Assembly (NCBI RefSeq): GCF_002849615.1
Contig: NZ_PDNV01000006.1
Coordinates: 289,468-353,467 of the forward strand
Direction: 5' to 3'
Origin: Pollutimonas nitritireducens
GTDB taxonomy: Bacteria > Pseudomonadota > Gammaproteobacteria > Burkholderiales > Burkholderiaceae_B
Length of the DNA stretch: 64,000 nucleotides
Part shown: one piece after another, positions 8,694-17,132 of the stretch
How the letters are laid out: the number at the start of each line of letters is the position of its first letter
Position numbering within the stretch: the stretch's first letter is position 1
Program-made: the position numbers and the translations under genes
The notes under the pieces: model-generated
What the model saw: the letters and a program-made list of their open reading frames with translations, nothing else
The model's database searches: none
Told to the model about the DNA's origin: nothing

Positions 8694-9668
8694 ATGACAC
8701 TTGGTAACTTTTCACTCCGTGCGGTTATGGCCTTGGCCGCATCAACAGTCGCATTCTCTGCGCAAGCCGAAACGTACCCGACTCGCGAAATCACTATGGT
8801 CGTAATTGGTCCTCCCGGCGGCGCCACCGATCAGGCTGCTCGGCTCGTGGCGAATCGTATGTCGGAGCGACTCGGCAAACCTGTGGTCGTCAATAACAAA
8901 CCGGGCGCCGGGGGCAATATCGCCTCGGAGTACGTGGCACGGTCCAACCCTGACGGCTATACCATTATGCTGGGTACTCAGGGAACTCATGCATTCAACC
9001 AGTATCTCTACAAAGACCTTCGTTTCGATCCGGCGAAGGACTTTGTACCCGTTCGAGGCGTGCTCTCGCTGCCCAGTGTTCTTGTAGCCAATCCTTCCAC
9101 TCCATATACGAGCGTCAAGGAACTTGTCGATTACGCGAAAAAGAATCCTAACAAAATAGCATCTGCTTCCGCCGGAATGGGAACCGGAACGCACCTTGCT
9201 CTAGCTCTTTTCAATAAGGTCGCGGGAACTGAAACCATGCATGTCCCCTATAAGGGCAGTTCGTTTGTAATCACCGACTTGGTGGGCGGACGGGTAGACT
9301 TCGCTTTCGATTACCCGGTGGGTGCGTTGCAACTGATACATTCGGGCAAGCTCCGTGCGCTTGCAGTGGCAGGGGCCAATCGCTTTCCGTTATTGCCCGA
9401 TGTTCCGACTCTGGCGGAATCGGGCTATCCGGAAGCCGAATTCACCACTTGGTTTGGATTGTTCTTCCCTGCTAACACGCCGGCACCCATTGTCGACCGC
9501 TGGAGGACAGAACTCGACAGTATCGTGCAGGAGCCATCGTATGCTGAGGCTGCGCTACGGATCGGTGGCGAACCGTTCCAATCGGGCGGGGAGTTCGCGG
9601 CCTATGTAAAGGCCGAGCGCATCAAGGCGCGGGAACTGGTGCTAAGCACCGGCGCCAAGGTTGAGTAA
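8694..9668 (+). CDS. Bug-type tripartite tricarboxylate transporter receptor
   Basis: Periplasmic carboxylate-binding receptor of 324 aa. The signal peptide ends FSAQA near residue 25. The mature protein has the Bug pattern: YPTREITMVVIGPPGGATD, NNKPGAGGNIASE, VPYKGSS, LVGGRVDFAFD and DVPTLAESGYP. AGGAAAC precedes ATG 8694. It starts 84 bp after the nitronate-monooxygenase-like gene and is followed by the DUF2889 gene. A decayed copy of its 3' end is found at 12836-12960. No transporter membrane subunits are nearby. Confidence 0.92.
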   Translation: MTLGNFSLRAVMALAASTVAFSAQAETYPTREITMVVIGPPGGATDQAARLVANRMSERLGKPVVVNNKPGAGGNIASEYVARSNPDGYTIMLGTQGTHAFNQYLYKDLRFDPAKDFVPVRGVLSLPSVLVANPSTPYTSVKELVDYAKKNPNKIASASAGMGTGTHLALALFNKVAGTETMHVPYKGSSFVITDLVGGRVDFAFDYPVGALQLIHSGKLRALAVAGANRFPLLPDVPTLAESGYPEAEFTTWFGLFFPANTPAPIVDRWRTELDSIVQEPSYAEAALRIGGEPFQSGGEFAAYVKAERIKARELVLSTGAKVE

Positions 9669-9743
9669 TCAAGTATAGCGAGAGGCCCTGGAATGATCGG
9701 ACGCGGGCTACAAGCATTGGAATAAAAAAGTGGAGATTCACTT

Positions 9744-10301
9744 ATGAATAGATCTGACGAACCTCGGCGTCTGCTGCATACTCGCAATGTCACATGCCAG
9801 GGATTTCTTCGTGATGACGGCGACTTTGAAATCGAGGCCTCCTTGCAGGATATCAGCGGTGAAGGAACGCACTTGTTGCTTAAGAGCCTAAGCGCGGGCG
9901 AGTTGATGCACGACATGCTGATTATCATGGTGCTGGGGCAAGACCTCGTCATACGAAAAGTCTCGGCTGTCACCACGGCCGCCCCGTCTCCCGAATGTCC
10001 GCGAGCCGCTGCCGTATACGAAAAGTTGGAAGGGCTTCAAATCGGCCCAGGTTTTTTTCGTGCGGTCGGCGAACGCATACCAATCGCATGCGGTTGCACC
10101 CATCTCACAGAACTGCTTAAGCACATGGCCACAACAGCCTATCAAACTGCTTTTACGCATCGCCGTGCGACGAGCAGTGCAGCTGCTCAGACAACGCAAC
10201 TCGCCGATACTTGCTACGCTCATCGCGCGGGCGGCATCATATCCCGTAAGCTCAAAAGCGCGGATGAAGAGCAGAACGCGGCGACGACGGATATGGGTTA
10301 A
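9744..10301 (+). pseudogene. DUF2889 protein, C-terminus replaced by an IS21 relic
   Basis: The first 135 residues match DUF2889, a family of unknown function often found beside acyl-CoA catabolic genes: RLLHTRNVTCQGFLRDDGDF, then LQDISGEG, MHDMLI, YEKLEGLQIGPGFFRAVGER and CTHLTELLKHMATTAYQT. The family normally continues with a short conserved Cys/Pro-rich tail. Here the frame instead runs into sequence that is an IS21 istA relic on the opposite strand, ending in unrelated residues (AGGIISRKLKSADEEQ). GTGGAGA precedes ATG 9744. The core may still fold, but I call it truncated. A second decayed copy of its first codons is at about 13024-13081. Confidence 0.7.
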
Positions 10302-10600
10302 ATCACCCTGCATCTGCTTACCCGGTATCGTCTCAAAACGAACGATCGGCCTCAGCCTCCCGATGCTTGTAGCCGTCCAAAAATTCCTTAAGCTGGGTGA
10401 GGCCACCCGGATAACCGCATTCCTGAATCTCTCGCAACAACACAGCTGCCAGAATCCAGTGAGGCCGAGCCGCTTCGATCCTTCCATGCAGATAGCCCTA
10501 GAACGGATCTGACTTCGTTATTCTTGCGTCCCGCGCCTTGTACTGCTGCGCATCGGCCTTGTGCAGATATCGCCTGATGGTGTTGCGGGACAAGCCACCT
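10155..10600 (-). pseudogene. IS21-family istA (transposase) relic
   Basis: Minus-strand fragments in several frames match IstA. GLSRNTIRRYLHKADAQQYK followed by ARDARITKSDPF (about 10,600-10,506) is the N-terminal helix-turn-helix region. Next comes YLHGRIEAARPHWILAAVLL with REIQECGYPGG. Then, in another frame, IVRFETIPGKQMQGDLTHIR is the start of the DDE core. Frameshifts and stops separate the pieces and the catalytic core is lost. The relic ends inside the DUF2889 gene, which it truncates. Confidence 0.7.
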
Positions 10601-11369
10601 TCGCTCTCTACCGAATGCCGAGACCTCGACGTGCCATTACCTTGATCTCCAATGCTTGCTCCTGAGTGAACATTGTCGGTATGCGGTAGCAAGAAAGCCA
10701 CCATCATTGCCCAGATGGGTCAGAACTTCCGACGAAGGGAGGTGCGGACGTTGTCCTGGACTGGTTCTATGTTGCAATTCCCATGTGCCGCCGACTCCAT
10801 GGGGCTGAGGGAGTCCAGTGAGAACCTGATACGGTACTCTATCGCCCCCCGATCGATGGGCGTGCTCCTACGGTCAACCACGGGTGTAATGCAATAGCGC
10901 TCGTCAGGCTCTCATATGACTAGAAACGCCATGTTCTCTTCGTGCTCCGCCGCGCGACGCCTGAAACGAATGGTTATCCAATCAATTTTAACTGATTCAG
11001 ATCTCATTACTATCATTAAATCTTAGGTAAGAACACAAAAAAACTGAATCGACAATGCCACGCTGGCTATTTCTCCTGTACACCGCCAGATCTGCAAAAC
11101 ACTTGACTTTGGTCATGCTGGTAGATAACATCAAAATCGAATGATCATCCATTTATTTCGAGGTATAGTCACTTCGTCATATTGAATCACCTGGAACGAC
11201 AAGCAGGCCGACGGCTCGCATGGATGGATTCGAGACTCCCTTGCCATATGCAACTCCCGGGGAAGCATACTGATTCGGCACAACGTAACATGTGTCATCC
11301 TCGCGTCGCTTTTATGCGAGAGCGGAGCATCAGATCGTCCCCTCCCCTATTTTCTTGAAGAAATGTGTT
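10601..11369. other. Long intergenic region, no supported gene
   Basis: About 770 bp without a credible gene. A plus-strand frame of 74 codons (10673-10897) contains a vaguely transposase-like SSENLIRYSIAPRS but has no supporting context. Part of 10,970-11,160 is AT-rich and may hold the promoter of the CoA-transferase downstream. Given the IS relics on both sides, this is probably scrambled insertion-sequence DNA. Confidence 0.4.
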
Positions 11370-12635
11370 ATGAAATTCTGCCATACCGAATTACCTTCAC
11401 CTCGATTACGACCTGCTAATGCGCCCCTGCCCCTGCAAGGGCTGCGAGTCATTGATTTTTCACATTTCATTGCGGGCCCCTACTGCGCCATGATGCTAGC
11501 GGACTTCGGTGCTGAGGTAATTAAGATCGAGAATGGTGATGGGGGCGATGCCTTTCGCAACTATCCACCGCTCCTCGAAGGAGAGGGAGTGCCTTACCTG
11601 TGGGCGAATCGGAATAAGCGAAGCCTCGCCTTGAACTTGAAGTCTTCACAAGGCCGCGATATCGCCCTTGGTCTAATTAACACTGCAGACATTGTTATCG
11701 AAAACTTTTCGACCGGAGTGATGAAGCGACTTGGGTTGGATTATGAGTCGCTGCAATATAAGGACGCGATTATTTACTGCTCTATATCTGCTTACGGCCG
11801 AGAAGGCCCCTATGCCCACAAAACGGGCTTCGACCCTATTGTTCAAGCTGAAAGCGGCTTCATGTCCATGAACGGCTTGCCCGACCAGGAGCCGTTACGC
11901 GCTGGACCCTCAGTAGTGGACGTAACAACCGCTCTCATGGCGTGCAGCGCCATTCTTGCCGCAGTGATTGCCCGCCACCACACGGGCAAAGGACAGTACG
12001 TCGAAACGACCATGATCGGTACGGGCATTAATCTGCTCGGTAACTTCTCGTCGGCTTTTCTGGCGACCGGAGATAATCCCGATCGGTTCGGAAATGCTCA
12101 GCCAACCGCTTGCCCGGTTGGCCTCTTTCACACGGCGGATGAACCAATCTATCTTGCATGCGCGAACGACAAAACATACCAATGTTTAATGACCAAAGTG
12201 CTACAAATGCCCGATCTCGCGACAGATCCACGGTATAGCTCCAACACCTTGCGCCGGGAGAACCGGGAGACACTTCTGTCGCTGATAGCCACAGTACTCA
12301 AGAGCCGTTCACGTTCAGAGTGGCTTGATCTCATGCATAGCTCGGGTGTTCCTGCTGGTGCGATTCGCACTGTGGAACAAGCCTTACTATCGCCGGAGGT
12401 ATCAGCTCTCGATCTAATCAGCAAGGTTTCCAGTGACACCGGCGGTGCAGTCCCAAACGTGGCTCTGCCAATAACATTGTCAGCTACGCCTCTAGCGGAT
12501 CCCGTATGCGCTCCAGCTTTGGGGGCACACACGGACGACGTGCTGCGGGAGTTACTCGGATACGACGAGAAGCGTCTTCAGGATTTAAGGCGCGCCGGAG
12601 TCATTGGTGCATTACCTATGCAAGCTAATGTTTGA
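11370..12635 (+). CDS. CaiB/BaiF family class III CoA-transferase
   Basis: Second class III CoA-transferase, 421 aa, distinct in sequence from the one at 1853. The family start is LRVIDFSHFIAGPYCAMMLA followed by GAEVIKIE. The presumed catalytic Asp is in GPSVVDVTTALMA. The C-terminal GAHTDDVLRELLGYDE is also typical. ATG 11370 is preferred: it has GAAGAA about 8 bp upstream and leaves a 28-residue leader before the fold. An in-frame ATG at 11292 gives an unlikely Arg-rich extension. The gene stands alone, with degenerate sequence on both sides. The substrate is unknown. Confidence 0.88.
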   Translation: MKFCHTELPSPRLRPANAPLPLQGLRVIDFSHFIAGPYCAMMLADFGAEVIKIENGDGGDAFRNYPPLLEGEGVPYLWANRNKRSLALNLKSSQGRDIALGLINTADIVIENFSTGVMKRLGLDYESLQYKDAIIYCSISAYGREGPYAHKTGFDPIVQAESGFMSMNGLPDQEPLRAGPSVVDVTTALMACSAILAAVIARHHTGKGQYVETTMIGTGINLLGNFSSAFLATGDNPDRFGNAQPTACPVGLFHTADEPIYLACANDKTYQCLMTKVLQMPDLATDPRYSSNTLRRENRETLLSLIATVLKSRSRSEWLDLMHSSGVPAGAIRTVEQALLSPEVSALDLISKVSSDTGGAVPNVALPITLSATPLADPVCAPALGAHTDDVLRELLGYDEKRLQDLRRAGVIGALPMQANV

Positions 12636-12835
12636 CCTTTCGCCTACGAGGCTCGCCCGCCACATACCGCGTGCCGTGAAATTCATCAAAAATCGCGAAT
12701 TGCACCTATGGAGACATGAAATGATAACGATCAGCAACACTGGGTTCGGACTTCCTGACGAAGAGATAATGACTGATAACAGGATCCTCCCGATGCTTGC
12801 AGAAATTATGCGGAGCAGAAAGATTCGGGAGCTGG

Positions 12836-13081
12836 ATGCCAATCGCTGTCCGTTATTGCCCGAGATTCCGACTCTTGCGGAATCGGCTATCCGGAAGCCG
12901 AATTCTGTTCTTCCCTGCTAATACGCCGGCACCCAGTGTTGAACGCTGGAGACAGAACTCAACAGGCCCTGGAATGATCCGATGCGGGCTACAAGAATTG
13001 GAATAAAAAAGTGGAGATTCACTGGTGAATAGATCTGACCAACTTCGGCGTCTGCAGCATACTGGCAATGTCGCACGCCAA
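12836..13081 (+). pseudogene. Decayed partial duplicate of the Bug-receptor/DUF2889 junction
   Basis: This stretch is clearly homologous to 9379-9803 but carries internal deletions. 12836-12960 matches the end of the Bug gene (shared wording such as CCGTTATTGCCCGA and CTATCCGGAAGCCGAATTC). 12962-13081 matches the Bug-DUF2889 intergenic region and the first codons of DUF2889 (shared GGAATAAAAAAGTGGAGATT). The DUF2889 start codon is GTG instead of ATG. Reading frames are broken, so nothing functional is encoded. Confidence 0.8.
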
Positions 13082-13430
13082 GTACTGGCCCGTTCTGTAG
13101 GATACCGCTTGCCAATTTTGACGCCGATGTCGTCGTGCTAAACCGCACGAAACGAGAACCGGAAGAATGCAAAATTGACCGCGGAGCGATAGCCCAGAGC
13201 AGTCGGTCAAAGCAGCATGGTCGCCGGCTGAAATTAAAGTAAGCCGCTTGACCTGCGCAGATTCCTCCCGACCCGTACGAGAATGCCAATGTACGGAACT
13301 ATGTAGAACCGATGTTGACACGCTGGGCTGCCGGCCGATAAGCTGCCAGTCCTAGCTTTCGGCCCGAAGCGATGCCGGCATGCTTGGCACGCGGTCGTTT
13401 GCCCAGCTTAACCGGCATTTCACTGATACC
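13082..13430. other. Intergenic, nothing recognised
   Basis: About 350 bp after the decayed duplicate, with no frame, hairpin or repeat that I can support. The last 20 bases hold the ribosome binding site of the DUF35 gene. Confidence 0.4.
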
Positions 13431-13443
13431 ACTTGGAGGAATC

Positions 13444-13854
13444 GTGGACAACCCACTTCCCATGGCTATATCCAACGCTGATTCTGCGCCCTACTGGGAC
13501 GGCGCTAAAAGGCGACAACTCCTAATCCGTCGTTGCAAGGACTGCAATACGCTTCACTTCATGCCCAGGTATATCTGTCCGACATGCTGGTCTGATTCGC
13601 TTGAGTGGGTAGAAGCTTCCGGAGCCGGAAGCGTATACAGCTATACCATCATCCGGCGCGCGCCGCTTCCGGCCTTTGTTTCGCTTGTTCCGTATGTTGT
13701 CGCACTGATCGAGCTGGAAGAGGGCGTTCGCATGTTGACGAATATCGTCGGCGACAATGCGCTTTCCGTGCGAATCGGTGATGAAGTAAGAGTTACTTTC
13801 GAAGAGCGTGGCGACGAGACTGTGGTTCCGCAATTCCAGCTTGCGGTCCGTTAA
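13444..13854 (+). CDS. DUF35 Zn-ribbon/OB-fold protein, partner of the adjacent thiolase
   Basis: Acyl-CoA-associated Zn-ribbon plus OB-fold protein of 136 aa. The zinc ribbon shows as CKDC and CPTCW about 20 residues later, followed by WVEASGAGSVYSYTII, the family hallmark. DUF35 proteins form complexes with SCP-x-type thiolases or hydratases and hold the acyl-CoA. The next gene is such a thiolase, 10 bp downstream. The start is probably GTG 13444, with GGAGGA just before it; an in-frame ATG at 13462 is farther away. Confidence 0.88.
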   Translation: MDNPLPMAISNADSAPYWDGAKRRQLLIRRCKDCNTLHFMPRYICPTCWSDSLEWVEASGAGSVYSYTIIRRAPLPAFVSLVPYVVALIELEEGVRMLTNIVGDNALSVRIGDEVRVTFEERGDETVVPQFQLAVR

Positions 13855-13864
13855 GAGGTTGAAG

Positions 13865-15043
13865 ATGAAAAGCGTAAAGTCATTGAAAAACAAAGTTGCG
13901 ATCGTCGGGGTCGGTGAGTCGGATATCGGAAAGGTCCCGAATATGTCCGGCCTCGGGCTTAATGCTCAGGCGGCCCGCCGTGCTATCGCGGAAGCAGGAT
14001 TACGCCCATCTGACATCGATGGACTGCTGACCGCCTACTCTTTTACCGAGCCTTACTTCATGTTGGGATCGGTGATGTGCGAGTATCTGGGATTGAAACC
14101 TCGATTTACTGCGTCGATGGTTGTCGGCGGGGCAAGCCCGGGCATCATGCTGAAACACGCTGCGGAAGCGATTGTCTCCGGGCAGGCTGAAATTGTTCTC
14201 GTATGCGCTGGGGAGAACCGTGCAACGGGAATCTCACGTGACGCGGCAGTCGCCTCGCTGCTTGCAGTCGGCCATCCATACTTTGAGCAACCGTATGGGC
14301 CGTCCATTCCCGGTTTCTACGCCATGGTCGCCCAAAGGCATATGCATACTTATGGAACGACCCGCGAGCAACTTGCACACGTAGCGGTCGGCACGCGCGA
14401 GCACGCCTGCAGGCACCCCAACGCGCACATGCGTACGCCGTTGACCGTTGAGCAGGTGCTGTCGTCCAAGCCGATCGCAGATCCCTTGACCATGCTCGAC
14501 TGCTGCCTTATTTCTGACGCCGGCGGCGCTTTTATAGTGACCTCTGCTGAACGGGCAATGGATTTGAAGGCAAAGCCTGTCTTTCTTGCGGGCATTGGAG
14601 AATATCACACGCATGAGCACCTTATGTGCGCGCCCAGTCTGTCAGAGTTCGGGGCAACCGAATCCGGCCGCGTCGCGTACGACATGGCTGGTGTAACTCC
14701 TAAGGATATCGATGTTGCGGAACTTTATGATTGCTTCACCATTGTGCCGGTGATTGAGCTTGAGGAGCTTGGGTTCTGCGGGTTGGGTGAAGGCGGAGCC
14801 TTTTTTGCTGACGGACACACGCGCCTCGGTGGCAGCCTGCCTGTGAATACTCACGGCGGCATGCTGTCTCATGCGCACGCAGGTGCAGCAGGTGGCCTAT
14901 TCGGTATTGTCGAGGCCGTGCGACAGCTTCGTGGCGGGCTGGGCGAACGTCAGGTCGAGAGTGCGGAGATCGCTTTAGTGCATAACGAAGGCGGTATCCT
15001 GTCTTCCCACTGCACCATGATCTTCGCCAACCAGCGGATCTAA
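13865..15043 (+). CDS. SCP-x/lipid-transfer type thiolase-like protein
   Basis: Thiolase-fold protein of 392 aa, likely in complex with the preceding DUF35 protein. Landmarks are VAIVGVGESDIGK, MVVGGASPGIMLKHAAEAI, DVAELYDCFTIVP and the C-terminal NTHGGMLSHAHAGAAGG. The position of the nucleophilic Cys in biosynthetic and degradative thiolases is occupied by the GGAS segment with no Cys. That is usual in this subfamily, some members of which are aldolases acting on steroid side chains. An aldolase-like retro-cleavage is therefore as plausible as thiolysis. ATG 13865 follows AAGAGGTTGA closely. Confidence 0.85.
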   Translation: MKSVKSLKNKVAIVGVGESDIGKVPNMSGLGLNAQAARRAIAEAGLRPSDIDGLLTAYSFTEPYFMLGSVMCEYLGLKPRFTASMVVGGASPGIMLKHAAEAIVSGQAEIVLVCAGENRATGISRDAAVASLLAVGHPYFEQPYGPSIPGFYAMVAQRHMHTYGTTREQLAHVAVGTREHACRHPNAHMRTPLTVEQVLSSKPIADPLTMLDCCLISDAGGAFIVTSAERAMDLKAKPVFLAGIGEYHTHEHLMCAPSLSEFGATESGRVAYDMAGVTPKDIDVAELYDCFTIVPVIELEELGFCGLGEGGAFFADGHTRLGGSLPVNTHGGMLSHAHAGAAGGLFGIVEAVRQLRGGLGERQVESAEIALVHNEGGILSSHCTMIFANQRI

Positions 15044-15660
15044 CTACGCTAGTCGATGTTGTTAACCCGAAAGCGCGTTTTTATACGTGCTTCGGGGCAA
15101 TTCCCTTAGTGAGAAACTGCAGGATTCGAGATAACTAACGCTCATTTTTCTGCAACGTTTCCCGGTTTTTGAATAGGCCCGAAGCCGGCATCACCTCGAC
15201 TATGCGAACCGTTTCGCCCAACGCAGCGAATCATTCTTGCTTGCGTGCGGTGGCCAGTTACAGCATCAAACCGGCGGCGGTGAGAAGGCGTGACCTGATG
15301 CCCGCCATCGCGGCCCGATAGTAGTGCGCTTGCGCCAAATGGCTCTTGTCCACGCGCCCTTGCCTTTGACTCGCTGAGCATCAGCGTACTTGCGTCGCAC
15401 GTGTGCCTAGCACCCGAGCAGCGTGACCGATCAGCGGCCAATTTCGTTGTAGCCGCCCTAGCCGTTGTCAATGGCCATTACTTTTGACCCTTTTAATTGG
15501 CCATTAACAGCCGTCGACCATCAAGTACTCGCCCGCCAGCCATCAAGCAAGCGCTTGGGGACCTGCCATCTTCGCTCATTATTACTTTGCGCACCGACAT
15601 TGTTTCTCTATCGCAAGCACCATGAACATGTGATAGAACACGATAGGGAAAATACATCTA
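15044..15660. other. Intergenic between convergent genes, no supported gene
   Basis: About 620 bp. A minus-strand frame of 109 codons (15142-15471) has an Arg/Gly-rich composition and no recognisable domain. There is no clear bidirectional hairpin terminator. I see nothing further. Confidence 0.4.
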
Positions 15661-15671
15661 GTGTTTCGCAA

Positions 15672-16646
15672 TTACTCGAGGGTGATCTGCCCGTCCCGAA
15701 TAATGCGTCCCCATCTCTCAGTTTCCGTGTGAAGCAGCGTGCGCAGCGCTTCCGCATTGCCCGGCTGCAGGACCACACCGCGCTGAGCCACCGCAGCGCG
15801 CAGCTCAGGATCCGTCGTCGCCTTATATAATGCATCCCCGAACCGTCGAAGGACTGCTGGATCCGTTCCTTTAGGTGCGAATACGCCTTGCCAAAATACA
15901 CCAACCACTCCGGGATAAGTCTCCGCCAGAGCCGGCACGCCCGGAAGCATATCGAGGGGGTTCTCGGACGTCACGGCAAGAATGCGCCCCTTTCCCGAGC
16001 TGACAACCGCAGCGGCGTCAGCCGGTGTGGCAAACGTCGCGTCAATGTGCCCACCTTGTAGGTCAACGAGCGTCGGCGAGGCGCCTTTGTAGGCCACCTG
16101 AACGACGTTAATATTCGCTTCTCGCTTGAAGAGTTCGAGCAGCAAATGATTGACAGCACCAATGCCGGAGATACCCACCGTCAATTTTGCTGGATTTTCC
16201 TTCGCATACTCGACAAATTGCTCCAGGGAGCTAACAGGAAGGCCGTCGCGAACAAGAAGCGCAAACGGTGTGAAATACGCAGTGCCTACTGGTTCTAATA
16301 CCTTCAAAGGTTCACGCGGCTCAAGGTTGGGCTGGAGAATTGGATTGATGACAAGACTGCTCGTGCCCATAAGCATTGTGTAACCGTCTGGCTTCGCTCG
16401 TATCACATGAACTGACGCAATTGAAGTCGCTGCGCCGGGCTTGACTTCAATCACGACACTTTGGCCCAGTTCCGCGCTTATTTTTTCATTTATCAAGCGA
16501 GTCATGGTATCGCTAAGCCCCCCCACGGCATAACCACTGACAGTCGTGATCGTTCTAGATGGGTAACTCTCCGCGCGCGCAACACCCCCATGCAAGCACA
16601 GGTTCAATGCTAAAGCCGCTAATAAAAATTTTCCAGTTTGCTGCAT
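15672..16646 (-). CDS. Bug-type tripartite tricarboxylate transporter receptor
   Basis: Third periplasmic Bug receptor of the window, 324 aa. The signal peptide ends GGVARA near residue 25. Mature landmarks are YPSRTITTVSGYAVGGLSD, VIEVKPGAATS, VAYKGASP, GGHIDATFATPAD and GVPALAETYPGV. The start is ATG 16646 with GGGAG 9 bp before it; an in-frame ATG 90 bp upstream lacks that signal. It lies downstream of a minus-strand CoA-transferase gene, across a 486-bp gap that holds its probable operators. It is an orphan receptor with no membrane subunits nearby. Confidence 0.92.
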   Translation of the reverse strand: MQQTGKFLLAALALNLCLHGGVARAESYPSRTITTVSGYAVGGLSDTMTRLINEKISAELGQSVVIEVKPGAATSIASVHVIRAKPDGYTMLMGTSSLVINPILQPNLEPREPLKVLEPVGTAYFTPFALLVRDGLPVSSLEQFVEYAKENPAKLTVGISGIGAVNHLLLELFKREANINVVQVAYKGASPTLVDLQGGHIDATFATPADAAAVVSSGKGRILAVTSENPLDMLPGVPALAETYPGVVGVFWQGVFAPKGTDPAVLRRFGDALYKATTDPELRAAVAQRGVVLQPGNAEALRTLLHTETERWGRIIRDGQITLE

Positions 16647-16889
16647 ATTTGTCTCCCGTTTGTCGTTGATAAGTTCGCGCACGATGAATGCGAATGTCGA
16701 AGTGCAAAATCGCGTTCGATAGTTGCGGTATTTCATTTGGCTGCCTTCTACGGCTCAAACATGTATTTCATCTACGGCATTTTGTGCTCACACACCAATT
16801 TCATCGCATTACGCCGCGATCGCTCGCTTTCCTCGAGACCTACCTAGTGCAGTGATACCACGTCGTTCATCATGATCCTTGGACTCAGT

Positions 16890-16915
16890 ATCACACGCTC
16901 ATCATAGTGTGTGAT
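16890..16915. promoter_or_regulatory. Inverted repeat upstream of the third Bug receptor
   Basis: ATCACAC (16890-16896) and GTGTGAT (16909-16915) form a 7-bp inverted repeat with a 12-bp spacer. It is 245 bp upstream of the Bug start and 10 bp from the shared 15-mer. It is a plausible dimer-binding site; which regulator uses it is unknown. Confidence 0.35.
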
Positions 16916-16924
16916 TATATTAAA

Positions 16925-16939
16925 TGGACGTTCATTCAT
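16925..16939 (+). promoter_or_regulatory. Second copy of the TGGACGTTCATTCAT element
   Basis: Identical over 15 bases to 1797-1811, and located in the intergenic region upstream of a Bug receptor. Recurrence in two catabolic promoter regions suggests a shared regulator, possibly one outside the window. Confidence 0.4.
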
Positions 16940-17132
16940 TGTTGTGGACTGCTTACTTGCTGTCAATGCATAGGCGGCGGCAATGTTATGGGGAAAACCT
17001 GCACTGCATCAAGCACGGCAAAGTGATATTACGCAATTTCGCGACTGCGGGGTTGTGTAGGTGAACCGCCGTAGCGTGGGGGCCAGCTATAACCAGCCGT
17101 GGCGAGTCGAGTATGAATGCGCCCCAGTTAAT

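Noticed and set aside
10673..10897. 74-codon plus-strand frame with a faint transposase look
   Set aside because: Too short and too weakly similar to any family I know.
11205..11225. GCCGACGGC near 11,210 as a possible attachment-site copy of the tRNA-Leu end
   Set aside because: Only nine bases match and the following bases diverge from the tRNA sequence.
15142..15471. 109-codon minus-strand frame
   Set aside because: Biased composition, no domain, no ribosome binding site.
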